From positions 372,001-436,000 of the forward strand of contig NZ_VZZZ01000001.1 in NCBI RefSeq assembly GCF_009193265.1: a DNA stretch of 64,000 nucleotides, in the 5' to 3' direction. The position numbers and the translations under genes are program-made. Positions within the stretch are counted from its first letter, which is position 1; every line of letters starts with the position of its first letter. This document shows positions 47,676 to 57,665 of the stretch, piece by piece. The notes beneath the pieces are model-generated. The model was not told where the DNA came from. It ran no database searches and saw nothing but the letters and a program-made list of their open reading frames with translations. The stretch is from Marinobacter changyiensis. GTDB lineage: Bacteria; Pseudomonadota; Gammaproteobacteria; Pseudomonadales; Oleiphilaceae.

Positions 47676-48596
47676 TCAGCTGTTTTTGACCAGACGACGG
47701 GGCACAATTTTAATGTCACCGTCATCGGGAATTCCTTCACCCAGACCCACAAACCGATTGTCACCATAAAGACGAACCGGCCCTGTGACGGTCTGATCGG
47801 ATATTCTAACGGGTTGTCCGTTCAATATCGACCGTAACCTGTCCGACGCCAACTCGAGGCTGGGGAACATCGACAGGGCAGCATCCGGCTCGACCAGCAG
47901 AGCATCCAGCGACTCGTCACGGGAACGAATAGCTTCCAACTGATCAATGGTGTGCGTCTGCTCCAGCGTAAACCCGGAAGCCATGGTACGGCGTAAGGCA
48001 ATAACATGGGCGCCACAACCCAGGACCTGGCCGATATCTTCTACCAATGAGCGAATATAGGTGCCCTTGGTGCAACTGACGGATATATCAAATTCGTTCT
48101 CCCGCAACGCCAGCAGGCGAAGCTCATAGATTGTCACCGGCCGGGCCGGGCGCTCTATTTCAATGCCTTCGCGAGCGTACTCGTACAGGGGTCTGCCTTT
48201 ATGTTTGAGCGCCGAATACATGGAAGGCACCTGCTGGATATCGCCCCGGAAGGCTTCCAGCACGCTTTCAAGGCGGACTTCTGTCAGATCCGACGGCACC
48301 GCCTTTTCAACGACAACCTTGCCCTCACTGTCGCCCGTCTCGGTTGTGACGCCCATCCGGGCTGTCGCCACGTAGGCCTTGTCACTGTCGAGCATCATCT
48401 GGGAAAACTTGGTGGCCTCGCCAAAGCAAAGCGGCAGAACACCGGTGGCCAACGGGTCAAGGGCACCGGTATGACCGGCCTTGGCGGCACCGAACAGGTG
48501 CTTTACCTGTTGCAGAATCCCGTTAGACGTCAAGCCCATAGGCTTGTCGATAACCAGAATGCCGTTAACGTCGCGGCCTTTACGCCGGCGACTCAA
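47676..48596 (-). CDS. truB: tRNA pseudouridine-55 synthase TruB
   Basis: A 306-residue enzyme making pseudouridine 55 in the T-loop of tRNAs. It has the catalytic aspartate in [12 protein letters not shown] (about 46), [14 protein letters not shown] [11 protein letters not shown], and C-S-K-G-T-type [11 protein letters not shown]. The C-terminal PUA-like part includes I-L-N-G-Q-P-V. The start is an unusual TTG at 48594-48596, overlapping the rbfA stop by 4 bp (TTGA). No ATG before the conserved G-I-L-V-I-D-K-P would give a full protein, so TTG is the best choice. Confidence 0.95.
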   Translation of the reverse strand: MSRRRKGRDVNGILVIDKPMGLTSNGILQQVKHLFGAAKAGHTGALDPLATGVLPLCFGEATKFSQMMLDSDKAYVATARMGVTTETGDSEGKVVVEKAVPSDLTEVRLESVLEAFRGDIQQVPSMYSALKHKGRPLYEYAREGIEIERPARPVTIYELRLLALRENEFDISVSCTKGTYIRSLVEDIGQVLGCGAHVIALRRTMASGFTLEQTHTIDQLEAIRSRDESLDALLVEPDAALSMFPSLELASDRLRSILNGQPVRISDQTVTGPVRLYGDNRFVGLGEGIPDDGDIKIVPRRLVKNS

Positions 48597-49048
48597 TCCT
48601 TTGGCTCCGCGTGGTGATCAGAGACATCAGAGGCATCGCTGTCATCCGGGCTTGTGTCCTGATTAACAACCACAGCGGACTTCTTGCCTACCGCCTCGTT
48701 GATCAATGCGTCCATGTGACGGCTCTTGCCAAGCAGGGCGTCAAAATGAAACCGCAGGTTTGGCACCATGCGCAGCTTCATCGCGCGACCCAACTGACCA
48801 CGGAGAAAACCCGCGGCCTTGTTGAGCACAGCGAGCGATTCTTTCACGGGCTCCGATTCCGCCGTCAACTCTTCGGTCGTCAGCAGTGACACATAGATGT
48901 CAGCGTATCCCATGTCGCGGCTCACTTTTACCGCGTTGACCGTCACCATTCCGACTCTCGGGTCTTTGATATCCCGCTGAATCATCTGGGCCAGTTCGCG
49001 CTGTATCTGATCGCCAATCCGATCAATACGGCTAAATTCCTTGGGCAT
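48593..49048 (-). CDS. rbfA: Ribosome-binding factor A
   Basis: A 151-residue late 30S maturation factor with a type-II KH fold. Visible: [44 protein letters not shown], and [12 protein letters not shown]. The C-terminal tail is long and acidic ([14 protein letters not shown]), as in other gammaproteobacterial RbfA. Its stop overlaps the truB start; infB lies 75 bp upstream in the same operon. Confidence 0.96.
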   Translation of the reverse strand: MPKEFSRIDRIGDQIQRELAQMIQRDIKDPRVGMVTVNAVKVSRDMGYADIYVSLLTTEELTAESEPVKESLAVLNKAAGFLRGQLGRAMKLRMVPNLRFHFDALLGKSRHMDALINEAVGKKSAVVVNQDTSPDDSDASDVSDHHAEPKD

Positions 49049-49123
49049 AATTAGGCCTGCAATAGTCAGGGCGCGCTGTCACCAGCGCGCCCCGGGGGTC
49101 AATCAATCATCATCTGGCTTCGT

Positions 49124-51673
49124 TCAGCCTGCGGATTCCAGCTTGCGCTCGACCCTGACGCGGTCGAATACCTCAATCTGGTCACCGACCTTGACGTCGT
49201 AGCCTTTAACACCGATACCGCACTCCATGCCGTTACGGACTTCCGCGGCATCATCTTTGTAGCGACGGAGGGATTCCAGCTCACCTTCAAAGATAACCAC
49301 GTTATCCCGCAGCACACGAATCGGCTTGCTACGGTAAACCGTGCCTTCGGTAACCATGCAGCCCGCAACCTGGCCAAACTTCGGTGACCGGAAGGTCTCA
49401 CGCACGTCCGCAATGCCAATGATATCTTCACGGAACTCAGGTGCCAGCATACCGGTCAGCGCAGCTCGCACGTCATCTATCATGTTGTAGATGATGCTGT
49501 AGTAACGAAGATCCAGGCCTTCCTGCTCAACCAGGCGCTTGGATGCAGCATCCGCACGCACGTTGAAACCGAAGATAACGGAGTTAGTGGCCATCGCCAG
49601 ACTGACGTCGGTTTCGGCAATACCACCGACACCGGAGCTGACGATTTTAACCTGTACTTCGTCATTGCCCAGATCCTGAAGCGCCTTGGTAATGGCTTCC
49701 AGTGATCCGCGCACGTCGGTTTTGAGCACAACGTTGAGGGTTTTGACCTCATCCTTGCCCATATTTTCAAACAAGTTTTCGAGTTTGGCTGCCTGTTGGC
49801 GCTTGAGGCGGGATTCACGCTCCCGGCCCTGACGGAATTCCGCCAGTTCTTTCGCCTTGCGCTCATCAGCTACGGCGAAGAATTCATCACCTGCGTCCGG
49901 TGTCCCGTTCAGGCCCAGAATTTCAACAGGAATCGACGGGCCGGCTTCTTTGGATGGCTTGCCGGCTTCGTCCGTCATGGCACGCACTTTACCGAAGTAA
50001 GCGCCCGCAACGACCATATCACCCTGTCTCAGGGTACCGTTCTGGATCAGCACCGTTGCAACCGAACCGCGACCACGCTCAAGGCTGGATTCGATCACCA
50101 CACCCTTTGCCGGAGCGTCAGGCACTGCGGCCAACTCAAGGACTTCCGCCTGCAGAAGAATGGCTTCGAGGAGATCGTCAATACCGTCACCGGTGTGGGC
50201 AGACACAGGAACAAACTGGACGTCACCGCCCCAGTCTTCCGGTATCACTTCCATACCCGCCAGTTCGGTTTTGATCCGGTCAGGGTCGGCCCCTTCCCTG
50301 TCCATCTTGTTAATGGCTACAACCAGCGGAACCCCGGCTGAACGTGCATGCTGAACCGCTTCCCTGGTTTGTGGCATAACACCATCATCAGCGGCGACCA
50401 CCAGGATCACGATATCCGTGCACTGGGCACCGCGGGCACGCATGGCTGTAAAAGCTGCGTGGCCCGGAGTATCCAGGAAGGAGATCATGCCATGACCGGT
50501 TTCCACATGGTAGGCACCGATGTGCTGGGTAATACCTCCGGACTCACCGCTGGCAACCTTGGTGCGTCGGATATAGTCGAGCAACGAAGTCTTGCCATGG
50601 TCAACGTGACCCATAACACTGACAACCGGTGCACGCTTGACCTTTTCGCCTTCAAACGAAATCTCGCTCAGCACGGACGCCTCAAATGCGTCGTCACTAA
50701 CGGCTTTGGCTTTGTGGCCCAGTTCTTCAGTCACCAGAATCGCGCTTTCCTGATCCAGCGGCTGATTAATGGTGGCCATGATACCCATGCCCATCAAGGT
50801 CTTGATCACATCGGCGGATTTAACAGCCATGCGCTGAGCAAGATCACCCACGGTAATGGTCTCGGGAATTTCGACTTCTCTAACCATCGGTTTGGTCGGC
50901 CTCTCGAAAGCGTGTTGCTTTTCTTTCGGTTTCTTTTTCGCCCGCAATGGCTTACGCAGCGTTGTATCTTCTTCGTCCTCGGCAAGGACCACTTTGGGCT
51001 CCTCGGCCGGACGGTTTCTCGGACCACGGTGACCGGCAGACTTTTTCTTCGGCTTACCGTCATCAGGCTCATCCACGACGCGCTCGCGAGCCTTCTCTTT
51101 CTTTTTCTTCGGCTTGCGGTCTTTGTCTTTCGCGTTTTCCGGATCAGCAGGCGGGATCGCCATTTCCGGATCGATCAGATCTCCCGGCTTGTCAACCACC
51201 GGAGTCTCTTTCGACGGCTTCGCAGGCTCTTCAGAAGCAGTTGCAGCCTCTGACGCTGCGGGTTTCGCCTCATCCGTCGCAGCAGCCACTACCGGTTGCT
51301 CCGGTACTTCCGCCGGAGTCACCTCAGCAACTTCCGGGACCACCGGCTCGACTTCTGCCTCCGGCTGGTTGTCTTCACGCTTGATGTACGTTCGCTTTTT
51401 CCGAACTTCAACGTTTACTGTCTTGGCGCGACCTGCACCGCTTCCGGCTTTCAGCGTGGTTGTCGTTTTGCGTTTGAGAGTGATCTTCTGCGGCCCTGAG
51501 TCTGACTCGCCGTGGTTCTTTCTCAAAAACGCAACCAGCTGCTGCTTCTCATCACTGGATACAGAGTCATTTTCTGAGCGGGCTTTCAGGCCAGCCTCTA
51601 CAATCTGACGCAGCAAGCGATCCACGGGAGCGCCTACATCTGCGGCCAGTTGTTTTACCGTTACTTCAGCCAT
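49124..51673 (-). CDS. infB: Translation initiation factor IF-2
   Basis: An 849-residue GTPase that brings initiator tRNA to the 30S subunit. It has an N-terminal IF2 domain (V-K-Q-L-A-A-D-V-G), then a long Lys/Glu/Pro-rich linker to about 270. The second N domain follows, then the G domain with [16 protein letters not shown] and N-K-M-D, then domains II-IV ending [11 protein letters not shown]. Start: an ATG at 51682 abuts GGGAGG directly with no spacer, while the ATG at 51673 has a 9-bp spacer; the second is therefore chosen. nusA lies 17 bp upstream. Confidence 0.97.
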   Translation of the reverse strand: MAEVTVKQLAADVGAPVDRLLRQIVEAGLKARSENDSVSSDEKQQLVAFLRKNHGESDSGPQKITLKRKTTTTLKAGSGAGRAKTVNVEVRKKRTYIKREDNQPEAEVEPVVPEVAEVTPAEVPEQPVVAAATDEAKPAASEAATASEEPAKPSKETPVVDKPGDLIDPEMAIPPADPENAKDKDRKPKKKKEKARERVVDEPDDGKPKKKSAGHRGPRNRPAEEPKVVLAEDEEDTTLRKPLRAKKKPKEKQHAFERPTKPMVREVEIPETITVGDLAQRMAVKSADVIKTLMGMGIMATINQPLDQESAILVTEELGHKAKAVSDDAFEASVLSEISFEGEKVKRAPVVSVMGHVDHGKTSLLDYIRRTKVASGESGGITQHIGAYHVETGHGMISFLDTPGHAAFTAMRARGAQCTDIVILVVAADDGVMPQTREAVQHARSAGVPLVVAINKMDREGADPDRIKTELAGMEVIPEDWGGDVQFVPVSAHTGDGIDDLLEAILLQAEVLELAAVPDAPAKGVVIESSLERGRGSVATVLIQNGTLRQGDMVVAGAYFGKVRAMTDEAGKPSKEAGPSIPVEILGLNGTPDAGDEFFAVADERKAKELAEFRQGRERESRLKRQQAAKLENLFENMGKDEVKTLNVVLKTDVRGSLEAITKALQDLGNDEVQVKIVSSGVGGIAETDVSLAMATNSVIFGFNVRADAASKRLVEQEGLDLRYYSIIYNMIDDVRAALTGMLAPEFREDIIGIADVRETFRSPKFGQVAGCMVTEGTVYRSKPIRVLRDNVVIFEGELESLRRYKDDAAEVRNGMECGIGVKGYDVKVGDQIEVFDRVRVERKLESAG

Positions 51674-51690
51674 ACTGGTCATCCTCCCGA

Positions 51691-53184
51691 TTAAGCCTGG
51701 TCCTGAAACCAGGGTGCGCGTGCTGTCATGATAAGCTGACCGGCACGCTCTTGTTCCATTCCGTCAATTTCGAGCAAGTCGTCCACCGACTGCTCAGCAA
51801 GATCTTCCATGGTGCGGATACCCATGCCCGCCAGCTTGAACGCCAGCGAACGATCCATCCCTTCCATGGCCAACAAATCTTCGGCGGGCTCACTGCCCTC
51901 AAGAGCCTCTTCACTCGCCAGGGCCTGGTTCAACAAGGCATCCTTGGCGCGACGACGAAGCTCCGTCACCGTATCTTCATCAAACCCTTCGATTGCCAGC
52001 ATTTCCTCCATCGGAATGTAGGCTACTTCTTCTATAGAAGTGAACCCCTCATCGATCAACACACCGGCGAATTCTTCGTCGACATCGAGATGGCTGGTGA
52101 AGTGCTCAAGCAAGCGACTCTGCTCCTGCTCTTGCTTCTCACCGGCTTCTTCTTCGGTCATCACGTTGAGCGTCCAGCCCGTCAGCTCACTGGCCAACCG
52201 AACATTCTGACCATTGCGGCCTATGGCTTGCGCCAGGTTGTCTTCAGCTACCGCGACTTCCATGGTGTGACCATCTTCGTCCATCACAATGGAAGCGACC
52301 TCTGCAGGCGCCATCGCATTGATAACCAACTGGGCCGGGTTGTCGTCCCAAAGCACAATATCGACACGCTCACCGCCGAGCTCGTTCGATACGGCCTGAA
52401 CCCGCGAGCCCCGCATACCAACACAAGCGCCAACCGGGTCGATACGACGGTCATTGGTTTTGACAGCAATTTTTGCCCTTGAGCCCGGGTCACGGGCAGC
52501 TCCGCGGATCTCGATCAGCTCTTCAGCGATTTCAGGCACTTCGATGCGGAACAACTCAATCAGCATTTCCGGGCTGGTCCTGCTGAGAATCAGCTGGGGG
52601 CCACGATGATCGGTACGAATTTCCAACAGCAGCGACCGTACCCGGTCACCCATGCGGAACGTCTCACGAGGAATTAACTGATCCCTCGGCAGCAGTGCTT
52701 CGGCGTTGGACCCCAAATCAACGATTACGTTATCGCGGGTCACTTTCTTAACTGTTCCGGACACTAACTCACCGACACGGTCGCGGTAACTGTCAACAAT
52801 TTTTGCCCGCTCGGCCTCGCGCACTTTCTGGAAAATAATCTGTTTGGCTGCCTGGGCACCAATACGGCCGAAGGCGACGGATTCAACCTTTTCTTCATGG
52901 GTATCGCCGGGCTGGAGCGCCTTATCAATTTCCTCGGCCTCCTGCATGGTGAGCTCGCTCCCCAAAGCCGGTACCGCATCGTTGTCAACTATCAACCAGC
53001 GCCGGAAGGTTTCGTACTCACCGGTACGACGATCAATCGAAACACGGATGTCCGCATCTTCATCGTCGTACCGTTTTTTGGCGGCAGTGGCGAGAGCCAG
53101 TTCAATGGCCTCAAAAATTACGTCCTTATCGACACCCTTCTCATTCGAGACGGCCTCAACCACCAGCAAAATCTCTTTACTCAT
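51691..53184 (-). CDS. nusA: Transcription termination/antitermination factor NusA
   Basis: A 497-residue RNA polymerase-binding factor (E. coli: 495). It has an N-terminal polymerase-binding domain ([11 protein letters not shown]), an S1 domain from about 135 ([21 protein letters not shown]), KH domains with [12 protein letters not shown] and I-G-R-N-G-Q-N-V-R, and two C-terminal acidic repeats ([10 protein letters not shown] and L-A-M-E-G-M-D). rimP is upstream and infB downstream. NusA itself acts on pausing and hairpins, relevant to the terminator-bearing leader before rimP. Confidence 0.98.
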   Translation of the reverse strand: MSKEILLVVEAVSNEKGVDKDVIFEAIELALATAAKKRYDDEDADIRVSIDRRTGEYETFRRWLIVDNDAVPALGSELTMQEAEEIDKALQPGDTHEEKVESVAFGRIGAQAAKQIIFQKVREAERAKIVDSYRDRVGELVSGTVKKVTRDNVIVDLGSNAEALLPRDQLIPRETFRMGDRVRSLLLEIRTDHRGPQLILSRTSPEMLIELFRIEVPEIAEELIEIRGAARDPGSRAKIAVKTNDRRIDPVGACVGMRGSRVQAVSNELGGERVDIVLWDDNPAQLVINAMAPAEVASIVMDEDGHTMEVAVAEDNLAQAIGRNGQNVRLASELTGWTLNVMTEEEAGEKQEQEQSRLLEHFTSHLDVDEEFAGVLIDEGFTSIEEVAYIPMEEMLAIEGFDEDTVTELRRRAKDALLNQALASEEALEGSEPAEDLLAMEGMDRSLAFKLAGMGIRTMEDLAEQSVDDLLEIDGMEQERAGQLIMTARAPWFQDQA

Positions 53185-53226
53185 TGGATTGCCCTGCCTT
53201 TAAAATTAGACTCGCAGTCAACCGAT

Positions 53227-53688
53227 TTACTCGAAAACCGGAATGATGTTTGCCCGCTCAATACTATCGTATGGAAGCAGGTACTCATGGTCGTCGACAA
53301 CGACCACCACGTCCTGATCCTCAACACCTTTGAGCAGTCCCTGAAAGTTTCTGCGTCCTTCGAACGCCATGCGGAGTCGGACCTGTACTTTATGGCCCAC
53401 AAACGCCTCGTAATGTTCGAGACGAAACAGGGGTCTGTCCATACCGGGCGAGGATACTTCCAGGGTGTACTCGGACTGGATCGGATCCTCAACGTCCAGT
53501 ACACCGCTGACCTGACGGCTGACCTTTTCGCAGTCTTCGACTCCGATACCGTCTTGTGCATCGTCAATAAATACCCTGAGAAGGGACTGATAACCCTGCG
53601 ATCGAAACTCAAGACCCCAGAATTCATACCCCAGGCCTTCTATGACCGGCCGCAATATGGCTTCAAGTTGCTGTAACTTAGCTGACAA
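53227..53688 (-). CDS. rimP: Ribosome maturation factor RimP
   Basis: A 153-residue factor for 30S assembly, first gene of the rimP-nusA-infB operon. It has [33 protein letters not shown], and [13 protein letters not shown], all diagnostic. Start: the frame permits GTG at 53697 and TTG at 53688. TTG gives M-S-A-K-L-Q-Q-L as in pseudomonad RimP and lies 11 bp after GGAG; for the GTG the GGAG is only 2 bp away. I prefer the TTG, but either is possible. Rare start codons suggest weak translation. Confidence 0.94.
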   Translation of the reverse strand: MSAKLQQLEAILRPVIEGLGYEFWGLEFRSQGYQSLLRVFIDDAQDGIGVEDCEKVSRQVSGVLDVEDPIQSEYTLEVSSPGMDRPLFRLEHYEAFVGHKVQVRLRMAFEGRRNFQGLLKGVEDQDVVVVVDDHEYLLPYDSIERANIIPVFE

Positions 53689-53730
53689 GTGGCTCACTTC
53701 TCCGTAACGGTTTTGGTTGCCCTACAAACA

Positions 53731-53757
53731 AAAAAAGGGCTGTCTATCAGCCCTTTT
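53731..53757 (-). terminator. Intrinsic terminator just upstream of rimP (attenuator candidate)
   Basis: On the minus strand GGGCTG (53753-53748) pairs with CAGCCC (53742-53737), and the stem extends with flanking A/T pairs into a run of seven T. It ends about 40 nt before the rimP start codon and downstream of the operon promoter, so it would stop transcription before the operon unless overcome. Confidence 0.85.
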
Positions 53758-53851
53758 CATGCACCAGGGCCTGCTGCGCCAGGCCCCGTAATCAAAAAGC
53801 CCCTAATACTCAGATGCGCTGGAAACACTCAGCGCCATCTGCCTTGGGGCT
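53737..53851 (-). ncRNA. rimP leader RNA with three tandem hairpins
   Basis: Three hairpins lie in the 5' leader. Hairpin 1 (53798-53851): outer AGCCCC/GGGGCT and inner CAGATGGCGCTG/CAGCGCATCTG with one bulge, followed by five T. Hairpin 2 (53767-53786): GGGCCTG/CAGGCCC. Hairpin 3: the terminator at 53737-53753. A premature-terminator leader before rimP is a known class (rimP leader); membership here is inferred from position and layout. A possible 11-codon frame (53838-53803, M-A-L-S-V-S-S-A-S-E-Y) preceded by AAGGAG overlaps hairpin 1. Confidence 0.6.
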
Positions 53852-53956
53852 CCTTGTAGCAAGAACTAGCAGGTGCCTTTCCAGCCCCTGCCGACAGACA
53901 CCTGGCCTGTCATGAGCGAATCTGGCACTGCCAAAACCCGCTGCATCAATCGCCGG

Positions 53957-53985
53957 AGTATAAGGATGCCGGCCATACTGGTCAA
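53957..53985 (-). promoter_or_regulatory. Sigma-70 promoter of the rimP-nusA-infB operon
   Basis: On the minus strand -35 TTGACC (53985-53980) and -10 TATACT (53962-53957) are exactly 17 bp apart, close to consensus. Transcription should start near 53950, some 250 nt before rimP. Confidence 0.85.
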
Positions 53986-53992
53986 GGACTGA

Positions 53993-54026
53993 CCAAAAAA
54001 AACGGCTTGGGTCTTCCAAGCCGTTC
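53993..54026 (-). terminator. Terminator after tRNA-Leu
   Basis: AACGGCTTGG (54001-54010) pairs with CCAAGCCGTT (54016-54025). On the minus strand the stem runs into eight T, ten bases after the tRNA CCA end. Confidence 0.93.
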
Positions 54027-54035
54027 TTCAAAAAA

Positions 54036-54120
54036 TGGTGCCGATGGCCGGACTCGAACCGGCACAGCTTTCGCCACTACCCCCTCAAGATAGCGTGTCT
54101 ACCAGTTCCACCACATCGGC
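54036..54120 (-). tRNA. tRNA-Leu (anticodon GAG)
   Basis: An 85-nt gene read on the minus strand, from GCCGATGTGGTGGAACTGG to an encoded CCA. The acceptor 5' GCCGATG pairs with 3' CATCGGC, followed by A73. The anticodon stem CTATC/GGTAG encloses the loop TTGAGGG with anticodon GAG. A class-II variable arm is present, and GGTTCGAGTCC forms the T-arm. It decodes CUC/CUU leucine codons. Its place between secG and the rimP operon is conserved in gammaproteobacteria. Confidence 0.97.
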
Positions 54121-54128
54121 TACAAACT

Positions 54129-54506
54129 TCACTCGAGCTCGGGGATGGAAGACTCTTCCCCGCTCTCGCCTTCACTGGACCGCACTTCACCCGCTGGCGA
54201 TTCATCCGCCGCGGCTGGTGATTCCTGAACCATCGGGATTCCCGCCTGGCCTGCCACTTCCGCACGCTGCTTGGCAAAAATCGCCAGAGAAAAACTGGTC
54301 GCGAAAAACACGATCGCCAAAAAGGTTGTGGCACGGGTCAAAAAGCTGCCACTGCCCTGGCTTCCGAATACTGTCTGCGAGGCTCCGCCGCCTCCAAAGG
54401 CTGCGCCGGCGTCCGCGCCTTTGCCGTGCTGGATCAGAACAAGACCCACCAGCGCCACCGCAATCACGACGTGCACAACGACTACCAGCGTTTCTATCCA
54501 ATCCAT
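54129..54506 (-). CDS. secG: Preprotein translocase subunit SecG
   Basis: A 125-residue accessory membrane subunit of the SecYEG channel. It has two hydrophobic segments (about 5-24 and 55-75) linked by G-K-G-A-D-A-G-A-A-F-G-G-G-G-A-S-Q-T-V-F-G-S, the SecG signature. The tail is hydrophilic, rich in Glu, Ser and Pro, longer than the E. coli protein (110). It lies 8 bp before the tRNA-Leu gene and 42 bp after tpiA, probably one transcript that includes the tRNA. Confidence 0.96.
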   Translation of the reverse strand: MDWIETLVVVVHVVIAVALVGLVLIQHGKGADAGAAFGGGGASQTVFGSQGSGSFLTRATTFLAIVFFATSFSLAIFAKQRAEVAGQAGIPMVQESPAAADESPAGEVRSSEGESGEESSIPELE

Positions 54507-54548
54507 AAATTATCTCTCAAAACTCGCTTGAAACTTTGGGCTTCGTTT

Positions 54549-55298
54549 TCAGACCGCGCGACAAATACTCGCGAAATCGTCTGCCAGCAGCGATGCTCCG
54601 CCTATCAGGCCGCCATCAATATCCTGCTGTCCAAACAGTTCGCGCGCATTCTCAGGCTTGACGCTACCTCCGTAAAGGAGCGATATATCAGAAGCAGGAG
54701 CACCTAATGATCCCAGCACGCCCCTCATATGGAGATGCATTGCCTGGGCATCCTCTGCCGTCGCTGTCTTACCGGTCCCGATGGCCCAAACCGGCTCATA
54801 GGCGACCACTATCTTGTTCCACTTGTCGCTTGCCAGCCCCTGCAGCGCTATCTGCAACTGCCTCGACACGACCTCTTCAGCCTGGCCCGCCTGGCGTTCT
54901 GCCAGGGTCTCACCTACGCAAACCAGAGCAACCAATCCTGACTTCAAAACCTGCTGAACCTTCTCCGCTACAACCTGATCGGACTCGGCAAATAACTGTC
55001 TGCGCTCAGAATGACCTACGAGCACATACTCACAACCAACATCCGCCGCCATGCCCGCCGAAATCTCACCCGTAAACGCGCCTTGATTCCATTGTGCCAC
55101 GTTCTGGATGCCGACGGCGAACGGGGCATCCGATACCAAACGCTTAACCTCAGCAACGTAGAGCGAGGGTGGAATAATAACAACCTTAACATCTTTATCA
55201 AGTACTGAAAGCTGAACTTTCAATTCACTAATCAGAGACTTGGCAAAGCCTTCTGATCCGTTCATCTTCCAGTTTGCGGCTACTATTTTGCGTCGCAT
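54549..55298 (-). CDS. tpiA: Triosephosphate isomerase
   Basis: A 249-residue glycolytic enzyme interconverting dihydroxyacetone phosphate and glyceraldehyde 3-phosphate. Visible: A-A-N-W-K-M-N-G (Asn/Lys at the active site), the catalytic histidine in Y-V-L-V-G-H-S-E-R-R, the catalytic glutamate in V-A-Y-E-P-V-W-A-I-G-T-G-K, and the phosphate loop L-L-Y-G-G-S-V-K. The frame is open to 55355, but homology begins at the ATG pair 55301/55298; the second fits better with the GGGG ribosome site. Between glmM and secG on the same strand. Confidence 0.96.
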   Translation of the reverse strand: MRRKIVAANWKMNGSEGFAKSLISELKVQLSVLDKDVKVVIIPPSLYVAEVKRLVSDAPFAVGIQNVAQWNQGAFTGEISAGMAADVGCEYVLVGHSERRQLFAESDQVVAEKVQQVLKSGLVALVCVGETLAERQAGQAEEVVSRQLQIALQGLASDKWNKIVVAYEPVWAIGTGKTATAEDAQAMHLHMRGVLGSLGAPASDISLLYGGSVKPENARELFGQQDIDGGLIGGASLLADDFASICRAV

Positions 55299-55361
55299 CA
55301 TAACCCCATAATTCACGGGAGGCGGAACTATACAGCAGTCAATTCGAACAGACAACCGGAT

Positions 55362-56705
55362 TCAGGCTGATGAATTGGAAACCACGACCGCAAGCTCTTC
55401 GGCTACCCGGGCTATCACCGCGGCGTTTTGGCCTTCCGCCATAACGCGTATCAGGGGCTCAGTACCGGAAGCCCGCAACAGGATACGACCGGCGCTCCCA
55501 AGCTCCTGCTCTGCGGCCTTCACGGCATCGGAGATATCCGACCGAGAGAGCGGATCAAAGCGTTCGGCAATCTTCACGTTTATCATGGTCTGCGGCAGCT
55601 TGGTCATGGCCTGGCGTAACTGGTTCAGAGGTTTTCCGGAACGCCAGACTGCTAACAGCACCTGAAGAGCGGACACGATACCATCCCCGGTGGAGGTGGA
55701 ATCCCGAAGCACCAGATGGCCAGACCCTTCGCCACCAAGCAACCAGCCATTCTTGACCAACTGCTCCATGACATAACGATCGCCCACTTTGGCACGCTCG
55801 AAGGCTATACCCTGATCCTGTAGCGCCAGCTCAACCCCGAGGTTGGTCATCAGGGTGCCGACGACACCCCCGACCAGCGTACCCGCAGCTTTGCGCTGGG
55901 AGGCGATGATAAACAGCAACTCGTCACCATCAACATAGGAACCGTCGCGGTCAATCATCAGAACACGGTCGCCATCCCCGTCAAATGCAATCCCGAGATC
56001 GGCCTTGTTCTCCAGAACAGCGTTACGAAGCCTCTCCATATGGGTTGAACCAACATTGAGATTGATATTCAGCCCGTCGGGATCAGCGCCTATAACAGAT
56101 ACCTCGGCCCCCAGCTCTCTGAACACTTTGGGCGCTACGTGATAAGTCGCACCGTGGGCGCAATCAAGGACAATTTCCAGCCCTTCAAGGGTAAACTCGT
56201 TGGGCACTGTGCTTTTACAAAATTCGATGTAGCGCCCCGGTGCATCGTCAACCCGAAACGCCTTACCGAGTTCACCTGAGTCACAGACTACCAGTGGCTC
56301 ATCCAGCCAGCGCTCTATTTCAGACTCAAGATGATCATCCAGCTTGGTGCCGGCCGCCGAGAAAAACTTGATGCCATTATCATGATGCGGATTATGGGAG
56401 GCGCTGATCACAATTCCTGCCGAGGCGCGAAACGTTCTGGTCAGGTAAGCAATAGCGGGTGTTGGCATCGGGCCCAGCAGTTTCACGTCAACACCAGCTG
56501 CGGAAAGTCCGGATTCCAGCGCGCTTTCAAACATATAACCGGACAAGCGGGTGTCCTTGCCAATCAGCACGCTATTACGCTGCCCATCACGTTTGAAGGC
56601 CATTCCTGCGGCCCAACCCAACTTGAGCATAAAGTCCGGAGTAATCGGAGCTTCGCCGACCCGGCCTCTTATGCCGTCCGTTCCAAAGAATTTTCGTTCT
56701 GTCAT
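55362..56705 (-). CDS. glmM: Phosphoglucosamine mutase
   Basis: A 447-residue enzyme (E. coli: 445) converting glucosamine 6-phosphate to glucosamine 1-phosphate for peptidoglycan and LPS. It has F-G-T-D-G-I-R-G at the start, the phosphoserine loop [14 protein letters not shown] (Ser near 102), the magnesium loop D-G-D-G-D-R-V, the sugar loop G-E-G-S-G-H, and the phosphate site [10 protein letters not shown]. Its ATGA overlaps the folP stop by 4 bp, the conserved folP-glmM coupling. Confidence 0.97.
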   Translation of the reverse strand: MTERKFFGTDGIRGRVGEAPITPDFMLKLGWAAGMAFKRDGQRNSVLIGKDTRLSGYMFESALESGLSAAGVDVKLLGPMPTPAIAYLTRTFRASAGIVISASHNPHHDNGIKFFSAAGTKLDDHLESEIERWLDEPLVVCDSGELGKAFRVDDAPGRYIEFCKSTVPNEFTLEGLEIVLDCAHGATYHVAPKVFRELGAEVSVIGADPDGLNINLNVGSTHMERLRNAVLENKADLGIAFDGDGDRVLMIDRDGSYVDGDELLFIIASQRKAAGTLVGGVVGTLMTNLGVELALQDQGIAFERAKVGDRYVMEQLVKNGWLLGGEGSGHLVLRDSTSTGDGIVSALQVLLAVWRSGKPLNQLRQAMTKLPQTMINVKIAERFDPLSRSDISDAVKAAEQELGSAGRILLRASGTEPLIRVMAEGQNAAVIARVAEELAVVVSNSSA

Positions 56706-57535
56706 TGAACCATTACCTCCATAGCTGTGACGACCTTCACTGCATCCACGGTCTCCCTGACATCATGAACCCGAATGATGGATGCTCCTTTCATAGCCGC
56801 TATTGTCGCGGCTGCGAGGCTGGCAGGCAACCTTTCCGACACATCCCTCCCGGTAATCTGTCCTAACATGCTTTTTCGTGACAGCCCAGCCAGAACAGGG
56901 TAACCCAAGGCCCGCATTTGCTCCACGGCGGCCAGTAGCTGCAGGTTGTGGTCGAGGCTTTTGCCAAATCCGAAACCGGGATCGAGCAGGATATTGTGTG
57001 CCAGCACTCCTGCCTCTTCAACCAGGCGCACCCGGGACATTAAAAAGCTGGCCACTTCACGGTTAACGTTGTCGTAGCCGGGCTTGACCTGCATGTCACC
57101 GGGCTGGCCTTTCATGTGCATCAGACATACCGGCACCCCGGCTTCGACTGCGGCCCTCACCGCCCCGTCCCGCTGCAAGGCGCGAACGTCATTGATAAGG
57201 CCCGCCCCCAGCCGTACCGATTCGGCGATCACTTCCGGAGTGCTGGTATCTACCGAAATGACCGCGTCCAACTCGGCGGCTATCGCCTCCACCACAGGAC
57301 ATACCCGGTCCAGCTCTTCCTGCACCGACACCGGGGACGATCCGGGTCGCGTGGATTCACCGCCGACATCAATGAATGCAGCCCCGTCACTTACCATTCG
57401 CCGGGCCTGCATAAGAGCTGCATCGCGCCGAATGAAGCGCCCACCATCGGAAAACGAATCCGGCGTAACGTTAAGGATGCCCATCACGTGGCACTGGGCG
57501 AGGTCCAGAGAGCGTCCGGCAAAATTCATCAACAT
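56702..57535 (-). CDS. folP: Dihydropteroate synthase
   Basis: A 277-residue folate enzyme joining p-aminobenzoate and the pterin diphosphate; the target of sulfonamides. It has [48 protein letters not shown], and R-V-H-D-V at the end. Three upstream starts exist (TTG 57571, ATG 57550, ATG 57535). The last has GGGA at about 9 bp and aligns with E. coli FolP, so it is chosen. A terminator separates it from ftsH. Confidence 0.95.
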   Translation of the reverse strand: MLMNFAGRSLDLAQCHVMGILNVTPDSFSDGGRFIRRDAALMQARRMVSDGAAFIDVGGESTRPGSSPVSVQEELDRVCPVVEAIAAELDAVISVDTSTPEVIAESVRLGAGLINDVRALQRDGAVRAAVEAGVPVCLMHMKGQPGDMQVKPGYDNVNREVASFLMSRVRLVEEAGVLAHNILLDPGFGFGKSLDHNLQLLAAVEQMRALGYPVLAGLSRKSMLGQITGRDVSERLPASLAAATIAAMKGASIIRVHDVRETVDAVKVVTAMEVMVQ

Positions 57536-57570
57536 GTCAGGGCTTCCCATTTCGGGCTGAGCTAAAAGCA

Positions 57571-57601
57571 AAAAAACGCCGCCCGTAACAAGGGCGGCGT
57601 T
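57571..57601 (-). terminator. Terminator between ftsH and folP
   Basis: AACGCCGCCC (57575-57584) pairs with GGGCGGCGTT (57592-57601). On the minus strand six to seven T follow. It lies about 65 bp after the ftsH stop, so folP-glmM need read-through or their own promoter. Confidence 0.92.
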
Positions 57602-57665
57602 TAGTGGGTGCTGTCACAAACAGGCTCTGCGAAACTTCCCGTCTGGCCTGTGGCAGCGAACTCGT

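Noticed and set aside
53810..54031. 73-codon minus-strand frame between tRNA-Leu and rimP
   Set aside because: It starts inside the tRNA terminator and overlaps the promoter and leader hairpins; no ribosome site.
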